This document shows positions 41,814 to 50,837 of a stretch of 64,000 nt of DNA, in pieces (the stretch's first letter is position 1; every line of letters begins with the position of its first letter). The stretch lies in the NCBI RefSeq assembly GCF_013409985.1, contig NZ_JACCBY010000007.1, forward strand, positions 1 through 64,000, in the 5' to 3' direction. The notes beneath the pieces were generated by a model. It made no database searches. It had not been told where the DNA came from and worked only from the letters and a program-made list of their open reading frames with translations. A program made the translations under genes and the position numbers. The stretch is from Sphingomonas melonis (lineage in GTDB: Bacteria > Pseudomonadota > Alphaproteobacteria > Sphingomonadales > Sphingomonadaceae).

Positions 41814-42815
41814 TTACGCCGGCTGGCCGTTGCCGCCGGTCGACCCGAAGATCTGGCCGGTGGAATAGCTGAGCGCCGGATCGGCGGCGGCGACGTACAG
41901 GCCGGCGATCTCGGCCGGCTGGCCGGCGCGCGCCATCGGCGAATCGCTGCCGAAGCTCCTGAGCTTGTCGGGCGTCGCGCCGCCGCTGACCTGCAACGGC
42001 GTCCAGAACGGGCCGGGCGCGACCGCGTTGACGCGGATGCCGCGGCTGGCGAGCTGCTTGGCCATGCTCTTGGTGAAGTTGAGCACCGCGGCGCGGGTCA
42101 TCGCATAATCGACGATGTCGGGCGAGGGATTGCCGGCCTGTTCGGACGAGGTGTTGACGATCACCGCGCCCGCACCCATCCGCTCGACCGCCGCCTTGGT
42201 CAGCCAGAACGGCGCATAGACGTTGGTCTTCATCGTATCGTCGAAATCCTGGCTGGAGATGTCGGCGATGCCGGTGCGGGTCTGCTGCCGCGCGGCGTTG
42301 TTGACGAGGATGTCGAGCCCGCCGAGCTGCTCGGCGGCCTGTTGCACCAGCTTGCGGCAGAAGCGTTCGTCGCGCAGGTCGCCGGGCAGCGCGACCGCCT
42401 TGCGGCCCTCGGCACGGATCAGCGCGACGACTTCACGCGCATCGGGTTCTTCGGCGGGCAGATAGTTGATCGCGACATCGGCACCCTCGCGGGCATAAGC
42501 GATTGCCGCGGCGCGGCCGATGCCGCTGTCGCCGCCGGTGATCAGCGCCTTTTTGCCGGCGAGCTTGCCGGATCCCTTGTAACTGGTTTCGCCATGATCG
42601 GGGCGCGGCGTCATCTTGGAGGCGAGACCCGGCCACGGCTGGCGCTGCACCGGATAGGGCGGCTTGGGATAGGCGGCGGCGGCGGGCGTGGTCGCGGCCG
42701 GGGTGCCGCCGGTCTGCGCGGCTGCGGCTGCGGCGGCGGCGGCGCTGGCCGCGGCGGTGGAGCCGGCGGCCAGGGCGGCACCCGCCACGAAGGTGCGGCG
42801 TGTGGTATCGGTCAT
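41814..42815 (-). CDS. Tat-exported short-chain dehydrogenase (YghA-like) with Lys-to-Arg change
   Basis: This is a 333-residue SDR with an N-terminal TTRRTFVAGAALAAG twin-arginine signal and a long Ala-rich stretch. The Rossmann motif is TGGDSGIGRA (93-102), then NNAA, catalytic Ser (NTSSEQ, 223/224) and Tyr237. The usual Lys four residues after Tyr is Arg241 (YAMTR, codon CGC). The closest layout is E. coli YghA. Lys normally lowers the Tyr pKa, so activity may be altered. It has a separate promoter from the TonB receptor upstream. Confidence 0.88.
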   Translation of the reverse strand: MTDTTRRTFVAGAALAAGSTAAASAAAAAAAAAQTGGTPAATTPAAAAYPKPPYPVQRQPWPGLASKMTPRPDHGETSYKGSGKLAGKKALITGGDSGIGRAAAIAYAREGADVAINYLPAEEPDAREVVALIRAEGRKAVALPGDLRDERFCRKLVQQAAEQLGGLDILVNNAARQQTRTGIADISSQDFDDTMKTNVYAPFWLTKAAVERMGAGAVIVNTSSEQAGNPSPDIVDYAMTRAAVLNFTKSMAKQLASRGIRVNAVAPGPFWTPLQVSGGATPDKLRSFGSDSPMARAGQPAEIAGLYVAAADPALSYSTGQIFGSTGGNGQPA

Positions 42816-42914
42816 GATCGTAACTCCCGGAAAGATCAGGACCAGAAGCGCCGACCGCGCGCTTCCGTTCCGAACCTTTCGGGCTGCCGAGCGTGGATCG
42901 GCAGCCCGGTACGG

Positions 42915-45785
42915 TTACAGACCGTAGGAGAGGCGCAGATAGCCGAAGCGACCGGGAATGTCGTAGGTGGTCGGATCGAAGTTGTTGAGGCTGCAGCTGA
43001 AGCAGGCCGGCGGGTCCTTGTCGAAGACGTTGTTGACGCCGAACGTGAAGGCGAAGCGCGAATCGAGCCAGCGTGGGCGGAATTGCAGCTGCGCATCACC
43101 GTACAGGCGGCTTTCCAGCTCGTTCTCGGCGGCGATCTCCTGAACGTTGTCGATGTAGCGCGCGGTGATGCTCGCGGTGACCGGGCCGAGCGTCCAGTCG
43201 ATCGTGCCCAGCCCCTTGAAGTGCGGATAGGTCTGGTCGGGCGAGCCGCGTTCGGTGCCGACATAGTCGGTGTTGGTGAAGCCGTCGGTCGCCGGTGTCC
43301 GCTCGGCATATTTGAGCAGGTAATTGCCCGAGACGTAGAGACCGAAGCGGCCGACCCCGGTCTCGCCGGAGCGGACCGTCAACGTGGCGTCGATGCCCTT
43401 GGTGCGGACGCCGCCGGTGTTGAGCAGCAGGCCGTTGATGCCGGTGACGATGCCGCTCGGCGCGCGGCGGATCGCGGTGCAACTGAGCGCATCGCCGCTC
43501 TCGGCGCAGCGGCTGAGCAGCACCTGAGCCGGGATCGAGGCGATCGCGCCGCTGACCTTGATGTCGTAGTAATTGACTTCGAGGCTGAGCGCCGAGAGCG
43601 CACCGTTGCGCGCCCAGCGCGGGCTGTAGACGCCGCCGAACAGCAGCGTCCGCGCGGTTTCGGGCCGCAGTTCGGGGTTGCCGCCGGTCAGCACCGGCAA
43701 CTGCCCCTGCGGCTCGGCATAGCTGCCGCTCGCGGGGACGCCGTTGGCGACGCAATTGGCGCGCACCGTCGCATTCGATTGGAACAGGCCGCCGGTCGCG
43801 CTGGTGCAGGGATCGTCGATCGACGCGTCGAAGCGCGACTGCGCGCCGTAGAGTTCGCCGATCGACGGTGCGCGCAGCGATTCGGCATATTGGCCGCGCA
43901 GCAGCAGGTCGTTGAACGGCTTCCACAACGCGCCGCCGCTGAAGGTGGTGTTGCCGCCGAAGGTCGAATAGTTCGAATGACGCACCGCGCCGTTCAGCTC
44001 GAACGAGGCGATGGCGGGCAGGTCGCGCAGCAGCGGCAGGCGGATCTCGCCGTAGACTTCGTCGACGTTGAAGCGGCCGCTCGCCGCCTGCGCCGGGATG
44101 TCGGCGCCGAGCCCGGCCTGGATGATCGGATCGGGCGTGAAGCTGCCGAACTGGTAGCGATGCTCGTAACCGACGGCGATGCCGACCGGGCCGCCCGGCA
44201 GGTCGAACAGTTCGCCCGACAGGTTGGCGGTATAATCGTTGAGCGTCTGGCGGCTGCGATCGCGCTCGTCGAAGCCGATATAGCCGAGCATCGCCGGGGT
44301 GATCGAGCCGACGCCGCCGAAGAAGTTGAACGGGACGCATTCGTCGGTGCACTGGCTGACCGGGCCGATCGCGCGGGCGAGGCGGGCGGCGTTGATGTTG
44401 CCGGTGAACAGCTGCTTGGCGTCGTTATAGCCGAGCACGGCGTTGACGTCCCAATACCAGTTGCGATCGAACATGCGGAACTTGCCGTCGAGCGTGCCGG
44501 TCAACGACATGGTGTCGACCTGCTGGCTGTAGGTGCGCTGGCCCGCCTCGACCAGACGGCGGAAGATCGCGGTATAGTTCTGGCCCGGGGTCAGCGTGAC
44601 GCCGAACGGATTGAAGGGATTGGTCGCATCGACCGACAGCCCGTCGAGCATGTTGCCGTTGCCGACGTCCGGACCGATGCCGAGCGGCAGATAGGCGGCC
44701 TGGTTCTGCGAATTGCGCCGGTTGTACACCGCCTTCACGCTGAGGTTGATCGCGTCGGAGAAGCGCGCGCGGGCGTTGACGAAGCCGCCGAAGCGTTCGA
44801 CCGGGGTGAGGAAATAGTTGAAGGGCGCGAAATTGTAGCGGTCGGCGGGCGTGAGCGCCTTGAAGTCGCCGGTCGCGAGCGTCGGGTCGTAGACCGGGCG
44901 GCCGGTGGTGACGGGCGCGCGCAGCGTCAGGTTCTGGCCGTTGACGAGGAAGCGGCCGAGCGGGGTGAAGCTGGAACAGCCGCCGATCGGCTCGGCGCAG
45001 CTGGTCTGGCCGGGATTGGGGAATTGCGAGATGCTGCGGTCGGCGGCGCTGACCGAATCCTGCTTGGTGTAATAGCCGCCGGCGACGACATGGACGTCGT
45101 CCCCGCCGACGCCGTAGCTGAGCTGGTAATCCTGCGTGTTGCCGTCATTGTCGCCGAGGAACTGGCCGTATTGCGCCGAGCCCTTGAAGCCCTTCTGGTT
45201 CTGCTTGGTGATGATGTTGACGACGCCGGCGATCGCGTCGGAGCCATATTGCGGCGACGCGCCCGATTGCAGCACCTCGATCCGCTCGATCATCGACGAG
45301 GGGATCGAATTGAGGTCGACGGTGGCAGGGATGCCGCTCGCCGAGGCGCCGTTGACGAAGCGCAGCCCGTCGACCAGCACCAGCGTGCGCTTGGGGCCGA
45401 GATAGCGCAGGTCGAGCACCGCCGAGCCGGCGCCGACGCCGCCGCCATCGGGTGGATTGCCGAAATTGCCCGAGCTGTTGAACTTGGAATTGAGGCCGCC
45501 CGACGAGGCGGGCAGTCGCTGCAGCACGTCGGCGACCGAGGACAGGCCGGTGCGCGCGATCGCGGTATCGTCGATGGTGACGACGGGCGAGGGCTGGTCG
45601 AGCGGGTCGCGACGGATGCGCGAACCGGTCACCACGATGTCCTCGGCGGGCGCCTCGGTCGCTGCCGGCGCGGTCGGCGTCTGCGGGTCCGTGGCAAGTT
45701 GCGCCTGCGCGACCTGCGCCGAAAGGGCCAAGCCGGCGATCACCGCCAGGCTCGACGATCGCATCATCCACGTCGTTGCACGCAT
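42915..45785 (-). CDS. TonB-dependent receptor (large plug, RPxxQPSP type)
   Basis: This is a 956-residue outer-membrane receptor: signal peptide to QVAQAQ (about 29), TonB-box region DIVVTGSRIRRDPLDQPSPV, plug (SSVADVLQRLPASSGGLNSK, LVLVDGLRFVNG, IEVLQSGASPQYGSDAIAGV) and a barrel ending RLSYGL. AAGGGGAA lies 6 bases before ATG 45785. This subtype is abundant in sphingomonads and often unassigned in substrate. It is divergent from a Bcr/CflA exporter, and the 220-base gap must hold both promoters. No hydrolase is adjacent. Confidence 0.93.
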   Translation of the reverse strand: MRATTWMMRSSSLAVIAGLALSAQVAQAQLATDPQTPTAPAATEAPAEDIVVTGSRIRRDPLDQPSPVVTIDDTAIARTGLSSVADVLQRLPASSGGLNSKFNSSGNFGNPPDGGGVGAGSAVLDLRYLGPKRTLVLVDGLRFVNGASASGIPATVDLNSIPSSMIERIEVLQSGASPQYGSDAIAGVVNIITKQNQKGFKGSAQYGQFLGDNDGNTQDYQLSYGVGGDDVHVVAGGYYTKQDSVSAADRSISQFPNPGQTSCAEPIGGCSSFTPLGRFLVNGQNLTLRAPVTTGRPVYDPTLATGDFKALTPADRYNFAPFNYFLTPVERFGGFVNARARFSDAINLSVKAVYNRRNSQNQAAYLPLGIGPDVGNGNMLDGLSVDATNPFNPFGVTLTPGQNYTAIFRRLVEAGQRTYSQQVDTMSLTGTLDGKFRMFDRNWYWDVNAVLGYNDAKQLFTGNINAARLARAIGPVSQCTDECVPFNFFGGVGSITPAMLGYIGFDERDRSRQTLNDYTANLSGELFDLPGGPVGIAVGYEHRYQFGSFTPDPIIQAGLGADIPAQAASGRFNVDEVYGEIRLPLLRDLPAIASFELNGAVRHSNYSTFGGNTTFSGGALWKPFNDLLLRGQYAESLRAPSIGELYGAQSRFDASIDDPCTSATGGLFQSNATVRANCVANGVPASGSYAEPQGQLPVLTGGNPELRPETARTLLFGGVYSPRWARNGALSALSLEVNYYDIKVSGAIASIPAQVLLSRCAESGDALSCTAIRRAPSGIVTGINGLLLNTGGVRTKGIDATLTVRSGETGVGRFGLYVSGNYLLKYAERTPATDGFTNTDYVGTERGSPDQTYPHFKGLGTIDWTLGPVTASITARYIDNVQEIAAENELESRLYGDAQLQFRPRWLDSRFAFTFGVNNVFDKDPPACFSCSLNNFDPTTYDIPGRFGYLRLSYGL

Positions 45786-46006
45786 TGCTGTTCCCCTTGT
45801 CCTGCGCCCTTTGCGGCGTTCGGGGAAATGTATGCAGGATTGTTGCGCTGCGGCCACAAGATGCGAACGCGACAGCCGACTCGATGCCACATTGCCGCAA
45901 GGATGTTGCAGCATGGTAACAGGACGACGAAAAATTTGCTTAACAATGCGGCAGTTAGGATGCGCACTGCCTTGTGATGCGGCACGATGCCGCCGATAGG
46001 CGCGGC

Positions 46007-47230
46007 ATGATCGATCGTCCCGCCCCATCGGGCATGCATCCGCGCGAGTTCGTCGCGTTCATCGCCGCCGTGATGGCGGTCAATGCGCTGGGCGTCGACC
46101 TGATGCTGCCGGCGCTCGCCGATATCGGCCGCGACCTGCTGGTGAGCCAGGCCAACCATCGGCAATGGGTGGTCACCGTCTACATGGTCGGCTTCGGTGC
46201 CGGCCAGCTCGTCTACGGGCCGCTCGCCGATCGGGTGGGGCGGCGGCCGGTGCTGATCGCGACGCTGATCGGCTTCATCGCCGCGAGCGTGTTCGCCGCC
46301 AGCTCGGTGACCTTCGCCGCGCTGCTCGGCGCGCGGCTGTTGCAGGGGCTGATGTCGGCGTCGACGCGGGTGCTCGCGGTCGCGATCGTGCGCGACGGCG
46401 CCTCCGGGCGGCAGATGGCGCGCACCATGTCGATCGCGCAGATGATCTTCTTCATCGTGCCGATCCTCGCGCCGACGCTCGGTCAGGGACTGCTCGCCTT
46501 CGGACCGTGGCGGTTCATCTTCTATGCGCTCGGCGGGTTTGCGGCGTTCGTGCTCGCCTGGTCGCTGGTCCGCCTGCCCGAGACGCTGCCGGTCGCGGCG
46601 CGGCGGCCGCTGTCGCTCGCCAATCTGCGGCAGAGCTACAGTCTGACGCTGACCAACCGCTATTCGATCGGCTATGCGATCGCCGCGGCGCTGACCTTCG
46701 GCGGGATCATCGCCTTCGTCTCCTCGGCGCAGCAGATCTTCGTCGACGAATTCGGCGCGGGGCGGCGCTTCACCCTGTTGTTCGCGATCTGCGCCTTCTC
46801 GATGGGCGTCGCCTCCTTCGCCAACAGCCGGCTGGTCGAGCGGCTGGGCACGCGGCTGATCTCCCAAAGCGCGGTGCTGGCGCTGATCGCGCTGTCGATC
46901 GTCCATCTGATCGTCATCCAGGCGGGGCAGGAGACGTTGACCAGCTATATGATCCTGCAGGCGCTGAGCATGACCTGCATCGGTCTGTGCGGGTCCAATT
47001 TCGGCGCGATGGCGATGGAGCCGGTCGGGCATATCGCCGGCACCGCCTCGTCGGTGCAGGGCTTCATCACCAGCATCGGCGCGGTGCTGGTCGGCTCGGC
47101 GATCGGCCAGTCCTATGCCGGCACGACGCTGCCGCTAGCGATCGGCTATCTGCTGATCGGGCTGGCGGTGCTGGCGCTGATCTGGGTGGTGGAGAAGGGC
47201 GAGCTGTTCCGGCCGCGGATGACGGCATAA
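46007..47230 (+). CDS. Bcr/CflA-type MFS drug exporter
   Basis: This is a ~407-residue 12-helix proton antiporter of the Bcr/CflA group (bicyclomycin, chloramphenicol-type efflux). Helix 1 holds NALGVDLMLPALADIG, and motif A is GPLADRVGRRPVL. The antiporter motif C region includes MIFFIVPILAPTLGQGLL, and a helix-8 stretch reads VSSAQQIFVDEFGAG. ATG 46007 is preferred to GTG 45974, which would add a charged 11-residue leader. It is monocistronic by spacing, and real substrates cannot be told from sequence. Confidence 0.9.
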   Translation: MIDRPAPSGMHPREFVAFIAAVMAVNALGVDLMLPALADIGRDLLVSQANHRQWVVTVYMVGFGAGQLVYGPLADRVGRRPVLIATLIGFIAASVFAASSVTFAALLGARLLQGLMSASTRVLAVAIVRDGASGRQMARTMSIAQMIFFIVPILAPTLGQGLLAFGPWRFIFYALGGFAAFVLAWSLVRLPETLPVAARRPLSLANLRQSYSLTLTNRYSIGYAIAAALTFGGIIAFVSSAQQIFVDEFGAGRRFTLLFAICAFSMGVASFANSRLVERLGTRLISQSAVLALIALSIVHLIVIQAGQETLTSYMILQALSMTCIGLCGSNFGAMAMEPVGHIAGTASSVQGFITSIGAVLVGSAIGQSYAGTTLPLAIGYLLIGLAVLALIWVVEKGELFRPRMTA

Positions 47231-47349
47231 CCGCGCGGATCGGCGGCCGCGGAGCGCCCGCCGGCGGCGCCGAAGACCGGGGGCCTGCGGCTTTTTGGGA
47301 AAGCGATGCGATCTGACGCGTTCGAGCCCCAAAGCACAAGGAATTCCCG

Positions 47350-48357
47350 ATGAAAGCGATGACATTGCCTGCCCCCGGTGGGCTCGACCGGCTGACCCTC
47401 GCCGACCGCGCCGATCCGGGCGCGCCCGGCCCGCAGCAGATCCGCGTCGCGCTGCACGGCAGCTCGCTCAACTATCACGATCTCGGCATCGCCACCGGCA
47501 AGATGCCGAGCGCCGACGGCCGCATCCCGCTCGCCGACGGTGCCGGCACGGTCGAGGCGGTCGGCGAGGGCGTGACCGAATTCGCGGTCGGCGACATGGT
47601 CGTCTCCTGCTTCTTCCCCGATTGGCAGGACGGCACGCCGACGATCGGCGACTTCAGCCGGACGCCCGGCGACGGCATCGACGGCTTCGCGCAGGAGCAT
47701 GTCGTGCTGCCGGCGACCGCCTTCACCCGCGCGCCCAAGGGCTATGACGCGGTCGAGGCGGCGACGATCACCACCGCCGGGCTCACCGCCTGGCGCGCGC
47801 TCGTCGTCGATGCGCAGATCAAGGCGGGCGACACGTTGCTGCTGCTCGGCACCGGCGGCGTGTCGATCTGGGCGTTGCAGATCGCCAAGGCGATGGGCGC
47901 GCGGGTGGCGATCAGCTCCTCGTCGGACGAGAAGCTGGAGCGGGCGAAGGCGCTGGGTGCCGACTTCACGCTCAATTACCGCAACGACGACCATTGGGGC
48001 CGGACGGTGCGCGACTGGACCGGCGGGCGCGGCGTCGATCACGTCGTCGAGGTCGGCGGGCCGGGCACGCTCGCCCAGTCGATCGAGGCGGTGCGCGTCG
48101 GCGGCCATATCTCGCTGATCGGCGTGCTGACCGGCGTCTCGGGCGAGGTGCCGACCGCGGCGCTGATGGGCAAGCAGGCGCGATTGCAGGGGCTGATCGT
48201 CGGCAGCCGCCGCGAGCAGCAGGAGTTCGTCCGCGCGCTGGAGACGACCGGTATTCGGCCGGTGATCGACCGCCGCTTCCCGCTCGACCAGCTCGCCGAC
48301 GCCTTCCAGTACGAAATGGACGGCAGCCACTTCGGCAAGATCGGCATCGAATGGTGA
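47350..48357 (+). CDS. Zinc-free medium-chain alcohol dehydrogenase / quinone-reductase-like
   Basis: This is a 335-residue MDR-superfamily oxidoreductase. NYHDLGIATG and the lack of the catalytic-zinc Cys-His pair point to the zinc-independent branch (NADPH:quinone reductase-like). LLLLGTGGVSIWALQIAKAMGA is the cofactor-binding motif (about 155-175). AAGGAATT lies 8 bases before the ATG. The substrate is unknown. It converges with the Zn-dehydrogenase of the fucose cluster, with stops 8 bases apart. Confidence 0.88.
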   Translation: MKAMTLPAPGGLDRLTLADRADPGAPGPQQIRVALHGSSLNYHDLGIATGKMPSADGRIPLADGAGTVEAVGEGVTEFAVGDMVVSCFFPDWQDGTPTIGDFSRTPGDGIDGFAQEHVVLPATAFTRAPKGYDAVEAATITTAGLTAWRALVVDAQIKAGDTLLLLGTGGVSIWALQIAKAMGARVAISSSSDEKLERAKALGADFTLNYRNDDHWGRTVRDWTGGRGVDHVVEVGGPGTLAQSIEAVRVGGHISLIGVLTGVSGEVPTAALMGKQARLQGLIVGSRREQQEFVRALETTGIRPVIDRRFPLDQLADAFQYEMDGSHFGKIGIEW

Positions 48358-48365
48358 GCTGACGC

Positions 48366-49376
48366 TCAGAAGGCCGCGATCGCCTTGAGGACGTGATCGG
48401 CCTGGGCGGCGAGCCTGGGCAGTTCGACGGGCAGGTCGATCGCGGCAATGCTGTGGGTGTGCAGCGCGTCGGTGTCGATCGCGCCGTCGCGGATCGCGGC
48501 GATGACCCGCGTGAAGTCGGCGGCGAGCGCGTTGCGGCTGGCGAGCAGCGTCGTCTCGCGCTTGTGGAATTCGGGGTCGGAGAAGGTCAGCGCGCCTCTG
48601 GCGACCCCGACCAGCACGTAGCTGCCGCCGTGCGCGACATCGGCGAGGCCGGCATTCATCGCGGCGATGCTGCCGGTGGCGTCGAACACCGTGGCGAAGC
48701 CGCTGCCCTCGCTCAGCGCGGCGAGGCGGTCGGTCGCGCCGTCATCGGCGAGGACGGTTTCGGCGAAGCCCAGCCGGTCGCGCGCATGGTCGAGCCGCGC
48801 TTGGCGCGTGTCGCACAGCACGACCTGCGCGCCGTCGAGCCGCGCGAACAGCGCCGTGGCGATGCCGATCGGGCCCGCGCCACGGACCAGCACGCGCTCG
48901 CCCGCCCCCGGCCGCGCGCGCGCCACCGCATGCGCGCCGATCGCGAGGAATTCGACCATGGCGGCCTGGTCGAGGCTGAGCCCGGCGGCGTCGATCGCGG
49001 CGCGTTCGGGGATGGCGATGATTTCGGCCATGCCACCGTCGACGTGGACGCCGAGCACCGCGACATTGACGCAGCAATTGGGCTTGCCGCGGCGGCAGGC
49101 GGCGCAGTGACCGCAGGCGAGATAGGGGTTGATCGTGATGCGCTGTCCGACGCGGCAGGCGGAGCCGGCCGGCGCCTCGATCACCTCGCCGGCGAGTTCA
49201 TGGCCCATCACCCGCGGATAGGCGAGGAACGGCTGGTCGCCGGCGTAGATGTGATAGTCGGTGCCGCACAGGCCGACGCGGCGGATACGCACCAGCACGT
49301 CGCCGGGGCCGGCCTGCGGCGGGTCACGGTCGACCAGTCGCAGGTCGAACGGTTGCTGGCAAAGGATCGTCAGCAC
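48366..49376 (-). CDS. Zn-dependent alcohol/sugar dehydrogenase
   Basis: This is a 336-residue zinc MDR dehydrogenase. The catalytic zinc ligands are Cys37 (GLCGTD) and His59-Glu60 (MGHEL); structural zinc is held by Cys88, 91, 94 and 102. The cofactor motif is VRGAGPIGIATALFA. GTG 49376 is preferred because the alternative TTG 49409 lies inside a candidate operator. With mutarotase, lactonase-type hydrolase and fucosidase genes nearby, it may oxidise L-fucose (or 2-keto-3-deoxy-L-fuconate) in the non-phosphorylating pathway; this is inferred from context. It is next to the IclR gene in the same direction. Confidence 0.85.
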   Translation of the reverse strand: MLTILCQQPFDLRLVDRDPPQAGPGDVLVRIRRVGLCGTDYHIYAGDQPFLAYPRVMGHELAGEVIEAPAGSACRVGQRITINPYLACGHCAACRRGKPNCCVNVAVLGVHVDGGMAEIIAIPERAAIDAAGLSLDQAAMVEFLAIGAHAVARARPGAGERVLVRGAGPIGIATALFARLDGAQVVLCDTRQARLDHARDRLGFAETVLADDGATDRLAALSEGSGFATVFDATGSIAAMNAGLADVAHGGSYVLVGVARGALTFSDPEFHKRETTLLASRNALAADFTRVIAAIRDGAIDTDALHTHSIAAIDLPVELPRLAAQADHVLKAIAAF

Positions 49377-49391
49377 GCACGCAGCCCCGAT

Positions 49392-49420
49392 TTGCAAGTA
49401 AGATTGCAAATATGAAATAT
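49392..49420. promoter_or_regulatory. Candidate IclR operator before the Zn-dehydrogenase
   Basis: TTGCAAGTAAGATTGCAA (49392-49409) has two palindromic TTGCAA arms spaced by 6 bases. TTTGCAAGTAAGAT matches TTTGCAAGTATGAT before the fucosidase (51735) at 13 of 14 positions. Next to it lies AATATGAAATAT (49409-49420), identical in reverse to the 12-mer at 4551. Regulator assignment to the adjacent IclR is inferred. Confidence 0.55.
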
Positions 49421-49460
49421 CGCTCGCGACGTTGCAAGCGCCGATCGCCGGCGATGCGGA

Positions 49461-50240
49461 TCAGGAGGGGTGGTAGCCGAGCGCGATCGAGATGTCGGCG
49501 GCCGCATGGCGCAGGTGATCGCGCGCGGCGGGCATGTCGACGGTCTGCGACCCGTCGATGAGTTCGAGGAAGGGGATGGTGAGCGCCGCCGCCACCTGTC
49601 CGTCGAAGCCGAAGACCGGGAAGCTTAGATCGGTGACCCCGCGGGTGATCGGGCTCTTGCGCTGTTCGTAGCCGCGGGCGCGTACCTGCGCCAGTTGCGC
49701 CTCCAGCGCGGCACGATCGACCGGCTTGTCGCTCATCGCAATCGCCTCCGCCAGCACATGGTCGCGCGTCTCGTCGGAGGAGAAGGCGAGCAGGATGCTG
49801 CCCGAACAGCTTGCCAGCATGTCGATCGCCGCGCCGAGCCGCAGCGAGAAACCGCGCGTCCCCGGATTCTGTTCGCGGGTGATGACCAGTCCGCTGCCGC
49901 CGTTGATCACGACGAGATGGCAGGACTGGCCGGTGTCGATCGCCAGGCGGCGCATCGCCGGCCGCGCGGCGGTGACGAGATCCTGCGCCGGGGTGGCGCG
50001 ATAGGCGAGGTCGAGCAGCTTGTAGGCGACCGAATAGCGATCGTCCTTGCGCGATTTCTGGAGATAGCCGAGCTTTTCCATCACCACGACGATGCGGAAC
50101 AGCTCGCCGACCGAGCGGTTGAGCCGCACCGCCATCTCGCTGATCAGGATGCCGCTCGGTTGCGTTTCGAGCAGTTCGAAGATCTCGAACGCCTTCTCCA
50201 CGGCCGGCGCCGCATAGGTCGTTTTCGAACCCGATGCCAT
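49461..50240 (-). CDS. IclR-family regulator of the fucose cluster
   Basis: This is a 259-residue IclR protein with an N-terminal winged helix (APAVEKAFEIFELLE, SVGELFRIVVVMEKLGYL) and effector domain (DTGQSCHLVVINGG, then GVTDLSFPVFG). ATG 50240 has AAGGGAGGG just upstream. It is divergent from the mutarotase and lactonase genes and in line with the dehydrogenase, so it can control both arms. It shares layout with the IclR at 7787 but is clearly a different protein. Confidence 0.9.
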   Translation of the reverse strand: MASGSKTTYAAPAVEKAFEIFELLETQPSGILISEMAVRLNRSVGELFRIVVVMEKLGYLQKSRKDDRYSVAYKLLDLAYRATPAQDLVTAARPAMRRLAIDTGQSCHLVVINGGSGLVITREQNPGTRGFSLRLGAAIDMLASCSGSILLAFSSDETRDHVLAEAIAMSDKPVDRAALEAQLAQVRARGYEQRKSPITRGVTDLSFPVFGFDGQVAAALTIPFLELIDGSQTVDMPAARDHLRHAAADISIALGYHPS

Positions 50241-50407
50241 CTGGCCCTCCCTTGTCCTGCCCGAGCCATGCGGGGCGCGTCGGCGGCTGTCAAATCCGCG
50301 GCATCGGCGCGATGTGCGGCCGGCCGTGCGCGTCCGCGGCCCAAGGCGGCTTGCCGCGCGCCGGTCGTCGCGCAATGTTGCCGCGTCTCCAAACACTTGC
50401 ATCGAGA

Positions 50408-50764
50408 ATGCCGACGATGACGCGCCACCTCCTCCTCCTCGATATCGATCCGTCGTCGGAGTCGGTCGCCGCCTATCGCGACTGGCATCGCGCCGGCGGG
50501 CCGCCGGCGGCGATCAACCGGTCGATCCGCGCCAGCGGCATCGAATCGCTGGAGATCTGGCACGTCGGCGACCGGCTGGCGATGGTCATGGAGACGGGCC
50601 CCGACTTCTCGGCGGCGGCGAAGGCGGCGGCCGATGCCGCGGACCCCGACGTCCAGGCGTGGGAGGCGCTGATGGAGCGATTCCAGCGACGGCTGCCGTT
50701 CGCGCCCGAGGGCGACAAATGGGTCGCGGCGGAGCGCATCTACGCGCTGGACGAGCAGCCCTGA
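50408..50764 (+). CDS. L-rhamnose/L-fucose mutarotase-like protein (RhaM family)
   Basis: This is a 118-residue protein of the RhaM fold, a dimeric alpha/beta barrel that interconverts alpha and beta anomers of deoxy-sugars. Visible family features are an early His (TRHLLLLDID), the YRDWHRAGG segment, SIRASGIESLEIWHVGDRLAMVME and QRRLPFAPEGDKWVAAERIYAL. In a locus with alpha-L-fucosidase and a lactonase it is best read as L-fucose mutarotase (inference). ATG 50408 or 50417 may start it. Confidence 0.85.
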   Translation: MPTMTRHLLLLDIDPSSESVAAYRDWHRAGGPPAAINRSIRASGIESLEIWHVGDRLAMVMETGPDFSAAAKAAADAADPDVQAWEALMERFQRRLPFAPEGDKWVAAERIYALDEQP

Positions 50765-50837
50765 CCCGCGTCGCCGGCCCTGGTGCGGGGGCACGTCCAT
50801 GGAAGGCGATGGGGTTGTACGGCGTGGGGAGGATAGC

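Noticed and set aside
42342..45977. 1211-codon plus-strand open frame
   Set aside because: It lies opposite the TonB receptor and SDR genes, shows the repetitive Arg/Glu/Ala composition of a GC-rich shadow frame and has no domain motifs.
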